A stretch of DNA of 64,000 nucleotides from Channallabes apus (GCA_030522415.1 CM060125.1:29882667-29946666), one strand, 5' to 3'; positions 1-14,010 are shown, counted from the stretch's first letter. Notes: generated by a model from the sequence alone, not told the origin. Translations and numbers: made by a program.

Positions 1-240
1 AACATGTTTTTTTATATGCAAAAATATGATTATAGTCTTAGAAATTGGTAATATATTTTTTTTATCTGCATTTACAATATTTTTGATGGGAAAAATGCGT
101 TTAAATTTACATAATTCCGCCTTCGGAAGTAAATGAATTTGTATCCCGAGGTACTGCTTTATTTATAATATTAATAATAATAATAATAATAATGAAACCC
201 CAGCAGTTTGTACAACTCCAGCGGACGCCTCAGAGCCGCT
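1..240. repeat. interspersed repeat, first of two direct copies
   Basis: Shares its order with 1110-1345: T-run, TTTATCTGCATT, ATGGGAAAA(A)TGCGTTT, TAATATTAATAATAATAAT, GAAACCCCAGCA, GCGGACGCCTCAGAGCCGCT. The string CCCGAGGTACTG resembles the end of the MITE seen at 30692 and 62885. No coding sense. Confidence 0.7.
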
Positions 241-405
241 GCTCGGATTGAAACATCTGCTCGCTTTTTCACGGAGCATTTTCTGATTTTCCGCTCGACT
301 CCGGCTGACGGATTGATGGACGATCGCTGCGGCTCTAATCGGACTGAAAGCACGCAGCAGTCCACCCTTTTAACAAGAGTAATGGGTTTACCTCAGCCTA
401 CGCTC

Positions 406-408
<3 letters not shown>

Positions 409-455
<47 letters not shown>
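409..455. repeat. (CA)n microsatellite
   Basis: Uninterrupted (CA)23. Confidence 0.95.
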
Positions 456-456
<1 letters not shown>

Positions 457-540
457 GGTGGGTGGATGAAAGAGAAGGCACTAATGACAGCTGCACTCAC
501 CGCTTGAAAGAGCGCAGGGGTTAATGAAAGACTACAGACC

Positions 541-652
541 GCGCAGCCAATCAGGAGACCCGATACCGGTCACGCGCAGCCAATCAGGAGACCCGATACC
601 GGTCACGCGCAGCCAATCAGGAGACCCGATACCGGTCACGCGCAGCCAATCA
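541..652. repeat. 33-bp tandem repeat with four CCAAT boxes
   Basis: Three and a half near-perfect 33-bp units (GCGCAGCCAATCAGGAGACC followed by CGATACCGGTCAC). CCAAT cores start at 547, 580, 613 and 646, exactly 33 bp apart, each inside CAGCCAATCAG, which fits the NF-Y consensus. Lies downstream of brf1 exon 11 in transcript order. Confidence 0.9.
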
Positions 653-1109
653 GAAACCGAAATCCACAAGCTGCAAGTCTGTGAGCGATGCTAACTATAA
701 TTCTAGCTTGATATTAGCTCTGGAATTTATTTTCTTATGACTTTACCATCATATCTGAGAGAAATGTTGATATTCCTGACACTTTTGTCAGGTTTTTATC
801 ATCGCTGTGCGTTTCCATTGTCTCTATACAACAAAAAAAAAACAACAATAAACAGGTATTTGCTAGCTAAACTAGCTTTGGTCATTAAAGAATTCATGAG
901 CTACATTCAAAACCAGCTGCAGTTGATCCTCAGCATACAAATTGAATCCGTTATGGGAGAGTTCTTCAGGTGAAATTTCGTATTTCGTTACAGGAAATAA
1001 AAAATAAAAACACGCAGCTAGCGAGAAGAAAAAGGAGCCGCTTTCACAGTTCGGTTTTTAAAGCAGCCAAGAGGAATCATAAATTAAGTTTAAATGAGAT
1101 TTAATGTCC

Positions 1110-1366
1110 TTTCTAAATGTTTTCATTGTTCTTATGTGCAAAACAATGTTTATAGTGTTGGAAGTTTGTATTACAGTTAATATTTTTTTATCTGCATTAC
1201 ATTATTTTCTTATGGGAAAATGCGTTTCGCTTTACAAAATTTCGCCTTAAGAACTATTTAATAATATTAATAATAATAATAATAATAATAATGAAACCCC
1301 AGCAATTTGTCCAATTCCGGCGGACGCCTCAGAGCCGCTTCGTGAGGCATGCCGAGGTAGCACTGT
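1110..1366. repeat. interspersed repeat, second direct copy
   Basis: A direct copy of 1-240 with scattered changes. It lacks the GTATCCCGAGG piece internally but ends with GAGGTAGCACTGTATT. With the first copy it brackets about 0.87 kb that holds the CCAAT array. Confidence 0.7.
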
Positions 1367-1549
1367 ATTTGTTCCGACACTTTGGTTGGTATTTAACTTT
1401 TTTTTGTTTTTTTTAATACTTCGTATAAAACGGATAGCGTCATATACGAGGTAGAAAAGCCAAACAACAACAAAATACCAGAAAAAAATCTTGACATCAC
1501 TGACATCACACTTCTTGTGAAACCTGATCTCTGAGAAGTCGTTCCTCAC

Positions 1550-1813
1550 CGTTCTCGTTCTCCTTCTCTTCTCCTACGCACTTGTCGATGGAGTCGGACA
1601 GGCCGAGGCTGGCGGCGGTGGGCAGCGGGCCGAGCAGAGCCTCCAGAGACGGGCGCTTGGGCCGAGAATCGAACGCTCCCTCTTCCGCTTCCTGTTGCGG
1701 CTCGTCTCCGTCACCAGGCTGGTCTTGGTTCAGGTGAGACGCCGCCACGCGCAGGTCTTCATCCTCGTCGTCAAGCTCAAGCATGCTGGACGACGTCACG
1801 GAGACGGCATCGT
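1550..1813 (-). CDS. brf1: brf1 coding exon 11: acidic linker
   Basis: The acceptor TTTTCTAG ends at 1814. It encodes [27 protein letters not shown] and [14 protein letters not shown], matching the linker of vertebrate BRF1. The donor is placed at GTGAGG after 1550 because the family continues GELDLSG from a phase-1 Gly. A second possible donor, CAG|GTTTCA near 1520, cannot be excluded. No later exon is visible between 1 and 1549. Confidence 0.88.
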
Positions 1814-2898
1814 CTAGAAAATGGTTGTTTTATTTAGTTGTTAGGCAAAACGAAAAAGACGCAAAGAAACAGTGGTGCGACTGAAAAGTCCAAACATGCA
1901 AAAAAACAACAACCACGTTTTCTAATGTGGGAGGGGCATAAGCTGTCTCGTGTATGTGGAAGAGGGCAGATAGCACTTTTGTGTGTTAAGTGTTTAGCTG
2001 CTCTGTAACCTAGCAACAGCTAAAGACGCGCGATGCAGTGTGCGGGAGATGACAAGGAGATGAGACTTAAGAAAAATTTTCAGGTTTTTGTAAAACGCAT
2101 GCTAAAAATACATTTAAATGAAACAAAAGTCCAAAAGTGGAATTGTAGCTTTCGAATGTTTTTCACAAAAAAGCAGGAGAAGAAGAATTGTCCCTTATAA
2201 CACAAAGCAGCCTCATTAACCTTCTCCTGTTAATTAGTTTATTGAAAATCAGCAGAGCAGATCATCAGAGGATGAAACGGAGCGTCAGTGCCCATCAGCG
2301 GTATTCGCTCTCCGTTCAGCCGCGCCGCTGCGTATTGTTACCGCCAATGATTAACTACGTCGTTACGGCTCAGTTAACGAGCTTAACGATGGAAGGTTTT
2401 TTTTTATTTTTATTATTAAACCAGGAGTCCTGCTTTATTTGGTCTTTTATGAAAAGCTCCGCTGTGTGAAGGGTCGATCATTACTGACAACACAGCTACA
2501 CACTGATACACATTTACACACACACGCGCGCACAAGCTCCTCATAATTAGCCCTCCCCAGCTATCAGTGTCAAACACGAGGACGGACGAGGCGGCTCTCT
2601 GTAATGAGGTGTTAATTGGGCCGAGACGGAGCTGGTGTCAAGCAGAAGGAACCGAAAGTGAGAAGAGGAGCGAGAACGGACGCGTAACACAATCAAAATG
2701 CTTTCACAGGACGAGTCGATAAAGATAAGGTGTTAAAGTGGAGCGTAACGTGAGACATGAGACTGGAAATGTGTGTGTGTGCGCGCGTGTATACCATTTT
2801 TCGAATAAGCTGAGTAGATCCCTCTGGATTTTGGTCGACAGCCGTCAAGCTCCATTTCAATCTCATCCTGATAGCCACAGATTTCACCTGGAAGCATG

Positions 2899-2939
<41 letters not shown>

Positions 2940-4460
2940 CAAGCCGAGTGAAGCCTTATTTGATAAAACACACACGTATCCCGTTTACAGATGCATTGCT
3001 TTACCCTGAACGTCGTCGATCTTGTTAGCCAGTTCCTCTTCAATCTGCAGGAAAACACACACAAACACACTCCTGTTTCAAAACCGTGAGTTAAAAGGCT
3101 CTATAACACACTGGGAATTAATTCATAACAACATGTCTTAATGTAGCAATTCAGCCAAAAGTGAGAGAATGTTCCCCGTTAACCCCAAACCTGAGCAATC
3201 AGCTGTCTGAACACGAGTCTCTCGGCTCTGCGCTGAAGCTAGGGGGAGCGGAAGCTTATAGCCGCTAGTTTCACATACAAACTGTGTGTCTGTTTAAAAA
3301 AAGACACATCTGAGACGTGTCGTTTCTCAGCACTTAGCCTGGTGTCACTGCACCCCAGAGTCAGAAGTGATTTGGATGAAACACAGGAGTAACACACACG
3401 TTTCTAAACTAAAAATCTACTGAAAGCCTCCACGACGCTAAACTCAGAACGTTAACCATCACATCCCTCCTTTAATAAGTGATCATTTATTATTTGAGAG
3501 ACCTTCTGGAGGCGGAGCTTCCTCTGTCCGGCTTTAAAAGAGGGCGGGTCACACTCCTGGTCCAGGTCGACCCTCATGAACTCGTCGATGGTCAGCTCGC
3601 TGGTGGGCGTCTCCTCAAACTCACTCAGCCTGATCATAGTGGGACAAAAGGAGGAGGTGGGACGGTTACAGGATGTAATGTCGAGTGGGAGTCAGGAAAG
3701 GGGCGGAGCTAATTTAAATTTTAAAAAAATCAAACGACGAGGGGGGGGGGGGGTTCAAGTCAAACTGGGACTCTGGTGGAGGAAGGCGTGAAAGCGACTG
3801 ATGTTTACAAGAACATTTCATGATGAGACTCGCAGCCGCAGTTAAACATCTGAATGGTACGAACGCTCTAAAGAAGGACGTACGTACGTAAGTGAATGAC
3901 GACCTTGAAGGTACCTAAGCACTAGAGTGAGACACTGGGATCAGTGCATTAGTGTAGCAGAGGATCATATAGAGAAATAAAGGGAGTGTTTCCTCTCAGG
4001 ACTGTGTTCTGTTATTCTGCACAATCAAAAGTCCCAGTTTGACTTAAACGGCTCTTGTATACACCATGTGACTTTGCAACAACCATGTATTTTCTTTCCT
4101 TTGTCTCTCCTTTGAAATGAATACAGAAGTACAAAACATAATGTAGTGAACTTTCATAGCTACAATAATAATAAATATGTAATCAGTAGTTTAAAGTGTT
4201 AAAGCTTAGAAAGCGCTATTCGAGTTAAATCTGCTCTGAACTTTGATCAGAGAATAGCTAAACACTGAGACACATGTATGAGAAATTAGCAGTGTTATTA
4301 ATGCTGTGAGGTACAGGCAGGTGTGTGTGTGTGTGTGTGTGAGAGTGTGTGTAAGGACCTGACCTCTTTCTTAGTGTGGCCTCACACACTTTAACAACAC
4401 CGATCACGTCTTTCATGGTGCGACGGAACTCATGCATACGTGCGGCGACAAGCAGAGCTG

Positions 4461-4504
<44 letters not shown>

Positions 4505-6192
4505 GTGTAGATATACAGTACACGGCGACGTCAGAGCCTGGATCCATAGGCACTACTGACTCTTATATGAACTTTTCTTTTTATTTCAGACCAGAGACAG
4601 CTTCCGACCCAATGATTGAGGACGGGAACGAACCAGAACCAACACCACTCCACTTTGGAGTCATCTGAAGTCAGCAGTGTATCAGCACAAACGCTGCACT
4701 AAAAAGAGGAAAATTGTGTGCGAGTCAAACTGTAATTTATAAATGTAAATACGGTTTCACCTCGGGAACGGACTAACAGACAAACACATTTAAAAGTGGA
4801 GGTCACTAGGAAACTCATCAGAATTCTGTTAAACAAACGCAGGACTTCCTGTGCTTAAACATTTTCATTAATTCTCTACTATGCCGAGCAGAAACGCCAT
4901 CATCCCCTCTCCGTCTTGTTCTCCGTCTCTCAATCTGTCTCGCCCGCTTGTCGTTTGTCTCTCACCATAAACCCAAACTCCCCTAAACCGGCTCTTCCCC
5001 TCACTGAGCGCGCCTCCTCAAACTTTAATGTCGCGTGAATTATTCAAGCAGAAAACCAGGACAGCGAGTGATGACAGAGGAGAGACATCAAAAAAACTAA
5101 GGGGGAAAAAAACAACGAGGAGGGAGGGAGGGAGGGAGGGGGGGGGGGGAGGGGGGTCTTATTCACATTATGACTCGGAGGGATACGATGTGAGAGATGA
5201 GAAAAATCACAAGAGGATCGTCACCGAGACGCCTCAATCTGCATCCTCCAACTGCTTAAACAAGACTCCAGCGCTGGAGAGCGTACCTTGAAATATGCTA
5301 CCCAAGTATAAAAAAAAAAAAAAAAAAAAAACATTTAATATATATTTATGGGGACGATCATCTCCCTGTCCCATCAGCGCTAGATTAAGACTGAAAAAAA
5401 AAAAAAAGTCAACGAGGAGGGAATTTTTTTCCCCCGGAAGAAACGAGAGTTCAGGATCTCACACGGACTTAATTAATAAACCTGAAAAGTCAAATAAAAT
5501 GAACAGCTCTATGTATGTTTACAATCTAAGTATATTCATTAAACATTATTATAGATTCAATAATTTAATATTAGTATTCTGTCAGAGTTATATTAATGTG
5601 ACTTGGTCTGGGTTTATCATTGTGGAAAGCCACGCCCCCACACTATTATATAGCTACCACTCATAAACCAATCACAGCTGTTTCCAGGATCCAGGCTCGC
5701 TCTGATTGGCTGTTGGCTTGCACAGACATCTGTACATTATGAACAATTAAACAGTCAACATCATTAAACATTAAATACAGTATCAATTGTATTTATAAGC
5801 ATGTATTGCATTTACGAGGATGAAACACGACTTGAAGCTGAAAGGGCGTGGCCTCCGTGTCCGTCAGTCCCAGAGTAAGGATTTATTTTTAGCACATTTA
5901 AACTAAGACATGATTAATACCCTTATACTCGTATACACATGTGTGTTTTAGTAATTGCGTGTCCACACCCTTCACTACATGATTTCCGTAAAAAGGTCGG
6001 CGTCAACAGGTTGTAGGGTTGCCATGGTTACCTGCTCCGCAGAGCCCCGAAGGCCTTCGTCCCGTGTGCATCCAGTCCCTCTTCATCCTCTGGACGAGTC
6101 TCAGCGCCGTCATGGACACCTCGTGGCTCTTCTCACCAAACTCCAACATGTGGGCGAAGCGGGGGATGTACAGACACGGATCTGGAAAAACA

Positions 6193-6234
<42 letters not shown>

Positions 6235-8909
6235 GTGTTGGAGCTTGTGGATTTCCACTGTTCAAACTGAATCCTGCTAGAAATCACGTGAATAACATTG
6301 TAAAGGTTAAAGAGACAGAAAAAGGGCAGGTGTGCATTACACCGAGACCGAAAACATGTTCAGAGAAATGTAAAGGTTAGGAATAGAATAATATCATGTT
6401 CACCTAAATGTGAAGAGGTAGACTACGGTCTTGTAGAATAAATGCAGCTGCTCTTACACAACACTGTATGCAGTTTCTATTTGGATATACTTTAAATTGT
6501 CTCACAAGGACACACACACACAGCTATTTACATCTCATCATCTTATACTATATGTTAGGTTCGTCAGTGAACCATGAGCCGAGTCGAGTGTAATGAACAG
6601 ACGTGCAAAGTCTCAGTCAGAAACAAAAGGGACCATAAGGAAAACAGTGCGTTATGAATTAGTTTCCGACACAAAAAAATAATTCAGGTTTGACCCATAT
6701 AGTGGCCTATATACTGTAGGTGGGAAGGAAGCAGCAGAACTGACCTATTTTACAACTATTTTGGCCTGACGGACAGGATTAACTGTGAGAAGGTATCGCA
6801 GAACATCAGCGTGTGGACGAGGACTGAATCAGTGTTAATGAGATCCTTTAATAATTAAATCATCCACCAGGGTGGAGCTCTTATTCATAAATCAGTAGCA
6901 AGGCTTACAACACGGAGAGTAAAGGGAATAATAAACACAAACTCAGTGGGGTTTTATTAAATACAAAAAAAAAAAAAGACAAGAGTCGACTGTATGTAAA
7001 TTAATATATTAATATCAAGCAAATTAAAAGTAGCTTGAAATCATCACAAATTGTTTCCATTTCTATACATTAGTGATCATAACTAAATATTTAATATAAA
7101 TTGTATTAGCTATGTAAAGAAAAGAAAGGTTTTGTCTGTACATTGGGTCAGAACTCGCTCTTTCAACATCATCTAAGTTTCATACATTGAGGACGTTATA
7201 ATAATCTCCTAATGCGTTACTGTCTCAATGTAAACAAACACCTGCAGCAATAGATATTAATTAGAAAAGATAAAGTGAATATTTTGACTGGGATTAGTTG
7301 ATATTTTCACTTTGTCTGAAATAACAGCGCTGAAGTGGTATAAGTGAATTTTAACACGCTGGAGTCGTTTTAAGACAAAACTTCATCTTTATCTGATCTA
7401 CTTTTTCCATTTCTCATCTGTGATTCTCTCTCCGATTACCGAACAGGGAGTGTATTTGTCTGAGCACCAAAGAAGGACAACTTAATGTAAACAAGGCGTC
7501 AGATACTCAACCTTACAGAATGTCATTTAATAAGTTAGACAGAGAGTTCTGCTGTACAGAAACACACACAGATGTGGACGTGAGCTTCAACCTCTAATAA
7601 TAATAATAATAATAATAAATTTATTTTTAGCTTTAACTATTTCTAAAAACTCTAACTTTCAATGCAATTAATTCAATCTTAAAAGTAGTTTAAAATCATC
7701 CAAATGTGTTAACGGTATATAAAATTTCTATACATGAACAATTATAACTAAAAACAGTCTAAATATAAATGTATTATCATTATCATCATTATTATTATTA
7801 TTATTATTAACAGGTTACCTTCATCATCAGAGTGATGGAGACATCCGCGCATGCGCACTGCGCAGTACACAATGTCACACGCGCACAGCACCCGCGCACC
7901 CGCACCAGTAATATTTCATTTTATTGGTGCAATCAAAGACCGGTGGGCGGGGCGGTGGGCGGGGCTACACGCAAGACGCAAATCCGTCCGAGCGCTGAAG
8001 CTCCGCATTCGGGAAAAGCCGTTAAAGCGTCACCGAGCAACGCAAGTTTTTTTTTTTTTTTTCCTCCCGCCGTTTAAACTCACTTCGGTCATCATCAACA
8101 CTTTACACTTTAGGATCAGCGCGACTTCAGACGGAGTTTATTTATTTATTTATTTATTTCTGTATGTATTTCGGGAAGATCTGAAGGACGATGCGATGAG
8201 GAACAGAGAGTTCGGTAGCGGGACGGTGCGGCTGGAGGCGGCGGCGGCGGGGGGGGAGGGGGAGCGGGGGGGGGGAGCGGGGCAGACCGCGGGGGTTTCC
8301 GCTCCGAGCGGCGGAGGAGGCGCGCGGGCATCACGGCCGCATCATGAAGGGGCTCGCGTTCCTCCTGCTGCTGCCGGCGGCGCTCAAGAAGTCCCGGAAA
8401 TCCGCCAAGGGCTCGGGGAGACCGCCGACCTGCCTGACCCCGAGGATGAAGGTGAAGCCCGCCGCGGAGGCGCACGAGGACACCGGGAGCACCGGGAGCA
8501 CCGCACTGACTCCGCCAGAGGAGGAGAGCCGCAGCCCGGCGGGGCAGAGTGACACACACACACAGCGGGGACACACACACACCAACCTCCGGGACAGGTA
8601 CAGACACACACTCCCCGACCCGTCCGGCACTGCTGGGCTCAGGATCATTACTGATGATGATGATGATGATGATGATGTTGTTGTTGTTGTTAGGCAGTGA
8701 TGGATTTTATAATAATAACATTCTAATTAAACAGGTTATATTAAATACCTACTTTAAATAATACTACTTTTACACACTAATACATTAATAATACATTTCA
8801 CTAGTTCTAATTAACACTAAAGTTATCATTAATACCCGGTGACCAGTCTTATAGTCATGTGTAAATATATATTATTAACCACCATCACGAATAATCATGA
8901 CATCAATGC

Positions 8910-8941
<32 letters not shown>

Positions 8942-11900
8942 GCTATATTATATAGTACTAATACAGTAGTATTACATACAATAAGTGCTATGATTATTGT
9001 TTATCATATTCTAATAGTGGTTCCTTAACTAATGTAATATCGCCTATTGCTGTTTCTTAAGTATGAACGTTTATAGATATTCATCATCATTACAGTTTTT
9101 TTAATAACACTGGATCATTATGCTTAAAGACATGTTTTTACACTGGCTACAGTTTCTACAGTATTTTTTATGATCATATAATGTTAATGTCTTATCACAA
9201 TTCATTCAGGAACGCGATGATGTTCAATAACGAACGGATGGCGGATGTGCACTTCATCGTCGGCCCTCAAGGAGCGACTGAAAAAATCCCAGCACACAAG
9301 GTTAGTTTAAATAAATGAAAGAGATCTGATCTTAAAAATAAATAAATAAAAAAAAATTTCTAACTTAGTTTCCTTGAGATTTGCTGATCAGTAGGACGAG
9401 GTCACGTGTGTCGGATCGAGACGATTATCACATTAGACCTAGACGGCTGATGACGTCATTCGCTGGTACAGAACAGTGTGACGACACTTGCGGCATCCCA
9501 TTAGTGCTTCCTCTCCAGTTCCACTATTTATCAGTGCGCTGTAATGCGACTCTGGACTTAATGGAGAGAATATAAAGATGAACATCCGCTCTGTTCCATG
9601 AGCAGCGTTTACAGCGCTGAGCGGTTCGGTAGCGCGTCCTCTCGAGGTCCTCTAGGTCTGTAATGTGTCTACGTGCCGTTTAACCTCCCCTGTGTGGTCT
9701 TTTTGGGTGTGGACAAAATCGCCCAGGCCACGCTTAGCTTGCAGTAAAAACACAATTCAATCCCGATTCGACTCAATTACAGGAAGTCTCCTGCTCCACC
9801 CTTTCAGCACGTGCGCCTCCTCAGTAAACGGTTTGTGCTCCGTGAAACCACATCAGGCCGAATACAAATCAGAAAGTGCTCAGTGTTTCATTCTCTCTCT
9901 CTCTCTCTCCTCCTTCTATTTAGTACGTCCTGGCCGTCGGGAGTTCGGTTTTCAGCGCCATGTTTTATGGCGACCTTGCAGAGGAAAACTCAGAGATCCA
10001 GATTCCAGATGTGGAACCGGCTGCTTTTTTAATCCTGCTCAAGTAAGACTCCCTAATCACCGCCGGGTTAAAAATAACAGTGAGCACACGCTGTCCAGCC
10101 AGCAATTTGAGGCTGGAGCACTAATGCCTCTGTGGATCTGCCCTCTTATTTCTCCGCTGTTAGACTCGAGTGATGTGCGACTCGCCCAGAAATGGGTCGG
10201 AAAGACGACTTAGAGCGGCAGGAATGAGGCTCAGGGCAGGATGGTCACTTTCCTATCTTGTTAAAAAGCTGGCCCTATAGTATCACATGGTTTTTAGTTT
10301 GAATGGGAACAATTATAGGTACAATAACTGCATGTTTCTTGGCTGGTCCATGTTTTTTGTTTTTTTTTTAAACTTGTCTCGCTTCTCCCTAGGTATTTGT
10401 ACACCGATGAGATCGAGCTCGAGGTGGGAACAGTCGTCGGGACACTCTACGCAGCCAAGAAGTACCTCGTGTCTGCGCTGGTTAGAGCCTGTGTGCGCTT
10501 CCTGGAGTCAAGACTGGAGGCGGGTAACGCTTTTGCACTGCTTTCTCACAGTTATGCGCTGGACGAGTCCGAGTTAGTGCAGAGCTGTTGGCGGGTCATC
10601 GACGCGCAGGCTGAGCTGGCGCTAAGAACCGACGGCTTCCTTCAACTCGACTCCGGTACTCTCGAGAACGTCCTGCGACGCGACTCGCTGAACGCTAACG
10701 AATCCGCCGTGCTGCAGGCGGTACTCGCGTGGGCCGAGGCCGAGTGCCAGCGGCGTGGCACGAGCGTCACAGCTTCCAACAAGCGAGCCGTCCTAGGTGA
10801 AGCGCTCCACCTTTTACGTCTGCCCGCCATGACGCTAGAAGAGTTCGCGAACGGTGTGGCTCAGTTTGACTTCCTGACTCCGCAGGAGACGCGCGATATC
10901 TTCCTGTGGTTCACCGCAGCTGAGAAACCGAGGCTGGATTTTCCCATGTCGCCGAGGACGGGGCTCGAGCCGCAGCGGTGCAGGCGATTCCGGTCCTCAT
11001 CGTACCGGAGCAATCAATGGAGATACCAAGGACGGTGCGACAGCATCAGGTTTGCGGCGGACCGGCGCGTTTTTGTGGCTGGACTCGGACTTTACGGATC
11101 CAGCGTACGGGAGGCCGAGTACAGCGTCCAGATCGAGCTGAAGAGACATGAGGAGACACTCGCACAGAGGCTGACCAAGTTCGTATCGGACGGTTCGAGC
11201 TCCGTGTCCGTGGTGTTTTTCGAGCAGGCGGTCCAGGTGGACCCGGACGTTTTCTACACCGTCAGCGCCGTTCTAGACGGAACCGAGCTAAGTTACTTTG
11301 GACAAGACGGCCTGACAGAGGTCCGCTGCGGAGAAGTCACATTCCAGTTCCAGAGCTCGTCAGACAGCACCAACGGGACGGGGGTGGAGGCGGGGCAGAT
11401 TCCAGAACTCGTCTTCTACACGTGAGGACGTGGACCGGTCCATGGATTTGTCTGAGGATTCTTGACTACATACACAGGACACTACAGTATGAAACAGGAC
11501 ACTGAAGGGTACAAGCGATTACGTTCCCCTGTCAGACAACACTGGGACAGAAACACTGGGGGGGGTGCAAATTCCCCCCAAATTTACTTCTCGTCTAACA
11601 CATGAGAATTTGGGCCAGTCCATCCTGGATCACACAGTTCCATAACTAGGACACCGAGATGTCTGGGATCAAAGCTCTGGATTGACGGTGGGACAGATTC
11701 CCAACAGGGAGTTAACACCGGTCTAAACAGATTTATTTACTAAATCAGGAAAAGGAATGCTCTTCATGATCTTATTTATTTGTTTATAAATGTACAGCTT
11801 AACTTAAACCCTGGTTACTTTGTTCCTATTTCTATCACACACACATGAATCCGCCTGTGAACACGGACATGGGATTGTACTGCTCTGAAAAGCGTGACTC

Positions 11901-12193
11901 TAATGTATTTTATTTATTTATTCGTTATTTTCTTAACAGCGTGACGCTGGCTGAGAGAATCCCGAGGCTGAAAAGTTGCTGATTAGCAATTCATTACTTC
12001 CTTGCTTAAAATAAAAATGCCACATAAGCCACAGGAGCTCTGAATGGTCTGATTAGGGTTTTTCTAGTGAGGTGGGAATGCAGCGCCACAGCGCCCTCTA
12101 GAAATAAACAGGAGCACTGCATGGACAAGCACAAAAAAAAAAACAAAAAAAAAAAAACACATTTGACATTTTTGTCCTATGTGATGCATCAGT

Positions 12194-12248
<55 letters not shown>

Positions 12249-12714
12249 TCCACTGATGTAAGAAGTGATTACCTATGGCCGGAGCGTTGATGCAGAGCTC
12301 TCTGGCCAACACCAGAAACGTTCTCCCCAGAACATAGATGTTGACCTGCAGAGGAGCAGAACCGGGACACATGAGCACTTTTACAGGGACGAGGACGACT
12401 CGCGTTTCTTCTCCTCCAGACCGCAGACGATGTCCTGATATCAATTTTATTGTCTTGTATTGTTTTTTTTTGTTTTTTTTTTTCTTTCTAAAGTACTCTA
12501 ACCTTTTCACTCACACCCACACACTCCTACACACACACACATGCACGCACGCATGCACACTCCCATCCATCTGGGCCCATTAAAGGCAACTCCTCTGAGG
12601 AGGATCTGGAGGTCACGACCTTTATAAGCGTGGGCGGGTTTCCATACAGAGTCCTGACCCCACAGGGGAAACTCCTCCTCAGGCTGGAGAGGGAAGGAAT
12701 TTATAAATCAATTA

Positions 12715-12754
<40 letters not shown>

Positions 12755-13388
12755 TGGTTGGACTCTAGAAACAAACTGACTCGTTGATGGGGCTGTCATG
12801 ATGACTTTCACTCTTCAAACACTATTAAAATGTAGATATTTATTTCTTAAAGACATTTCTCACCGTACACACCGCGCCAGGTTTACTGACCCAGACAGAA
12901 ACTCAACCGACTCCATTAAGCAAATTCATTAGGAATCAGTACAATAAAAAATAAATAAATAAAATCAATCAATCAAGTCTCGTGAATAATCGTGAAACAC
13001 ACCAACACTTCTGCACATATGATGTTAGCACACCCCTCTAATTTCAGCAAACACTAGTATATATAGGAGAATAGTATAGAAATTAAACTTGGATATATTT
13101 AAGCTTTATATATTTAATCTGCACATCGGCGATTGTAAAGTGGATCCAATCCTCATTTCTATAGTATTGCAGTAACGTTGAGAACATATAATAAAGTGGT
13201 TGCTGAAATGTAAGGGGTGTACTTACTTTTGTGATGTACAGTATATATACCTACTGTATACAGTATGTTAAGACCGATTCCATCAAAGCATGCTATCTGT
13301 TTTTATTTAATGTTCAAAGCACTTTGTGATGACATCACTGAATAATACAAGAACACGGATTAATAATCCAGCGCGCCGCAGTGTATCG

Positions 13389-13423
<35 letters not shown>

Positions 13424-13666
13424 AATCTCCGGGTCACATCATGATCATATATTTACACACACACAGTTATCAAAGTGGTATTTTTGTCAGTCTGTGTGGC
13501 GCCGAGGACGAACCTAAAGCTGAGGAACTTAAAGACCTAAAAACACGACGCATTAAAATTTAAACCCAGTCGTTCTTAAACGCTCAGCTTCACGATCAAA
13601 CGACGAGATGTTCTAGTTGACGCGATTAAAAATGACATTTAAATGACTTTTCGACACGAGCATGTG

Positions 13667-13718
<52 letters not shown>

Positions 13719-14010
13719 CAAAACCCGAGGGCAAAATCAATATCCTGCACCATCACTCAGACTACAGCGCAGACCTGCGTGTGTGTGTGTGTGTGTGTGC
13801 GCGCGAGCGGTGCTGTTTTAATCCCTTTCATCACGATTCATCTGCACAAAAATATATGCGCGTATACACACACACACACACACACACATCGTTTATCAGA
13901 GTCATTTCAACATGCTGAAGGTGATAAGGAGTTTTATTAAACTCACCTGGAGCAGATCGCTGAGATCCAGCAGCATGTCTGACAGAGAGCAATGTTAAAG
14001 AACTGGGCCT

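Noticed and set aside
541..652. CRISPR-like array
   Set aside because: The 33-bp units are directly adjacent with no variable spacers, and the host is a vertebrate; it is a minisatellite.
7851..8552. 233-codon GC-rich ORF over btbd6 exon 1
   Set aside because: Out of frame with the splice into NAMMFNNE; a shadow of the 5' leader and exon 1.
8146..8607. 153-codon minus-strand ORF opposite btbd6 exon 1
   Set aside because: Pro-rich antisense of the GC-rich leader; no family resemblance or signals.
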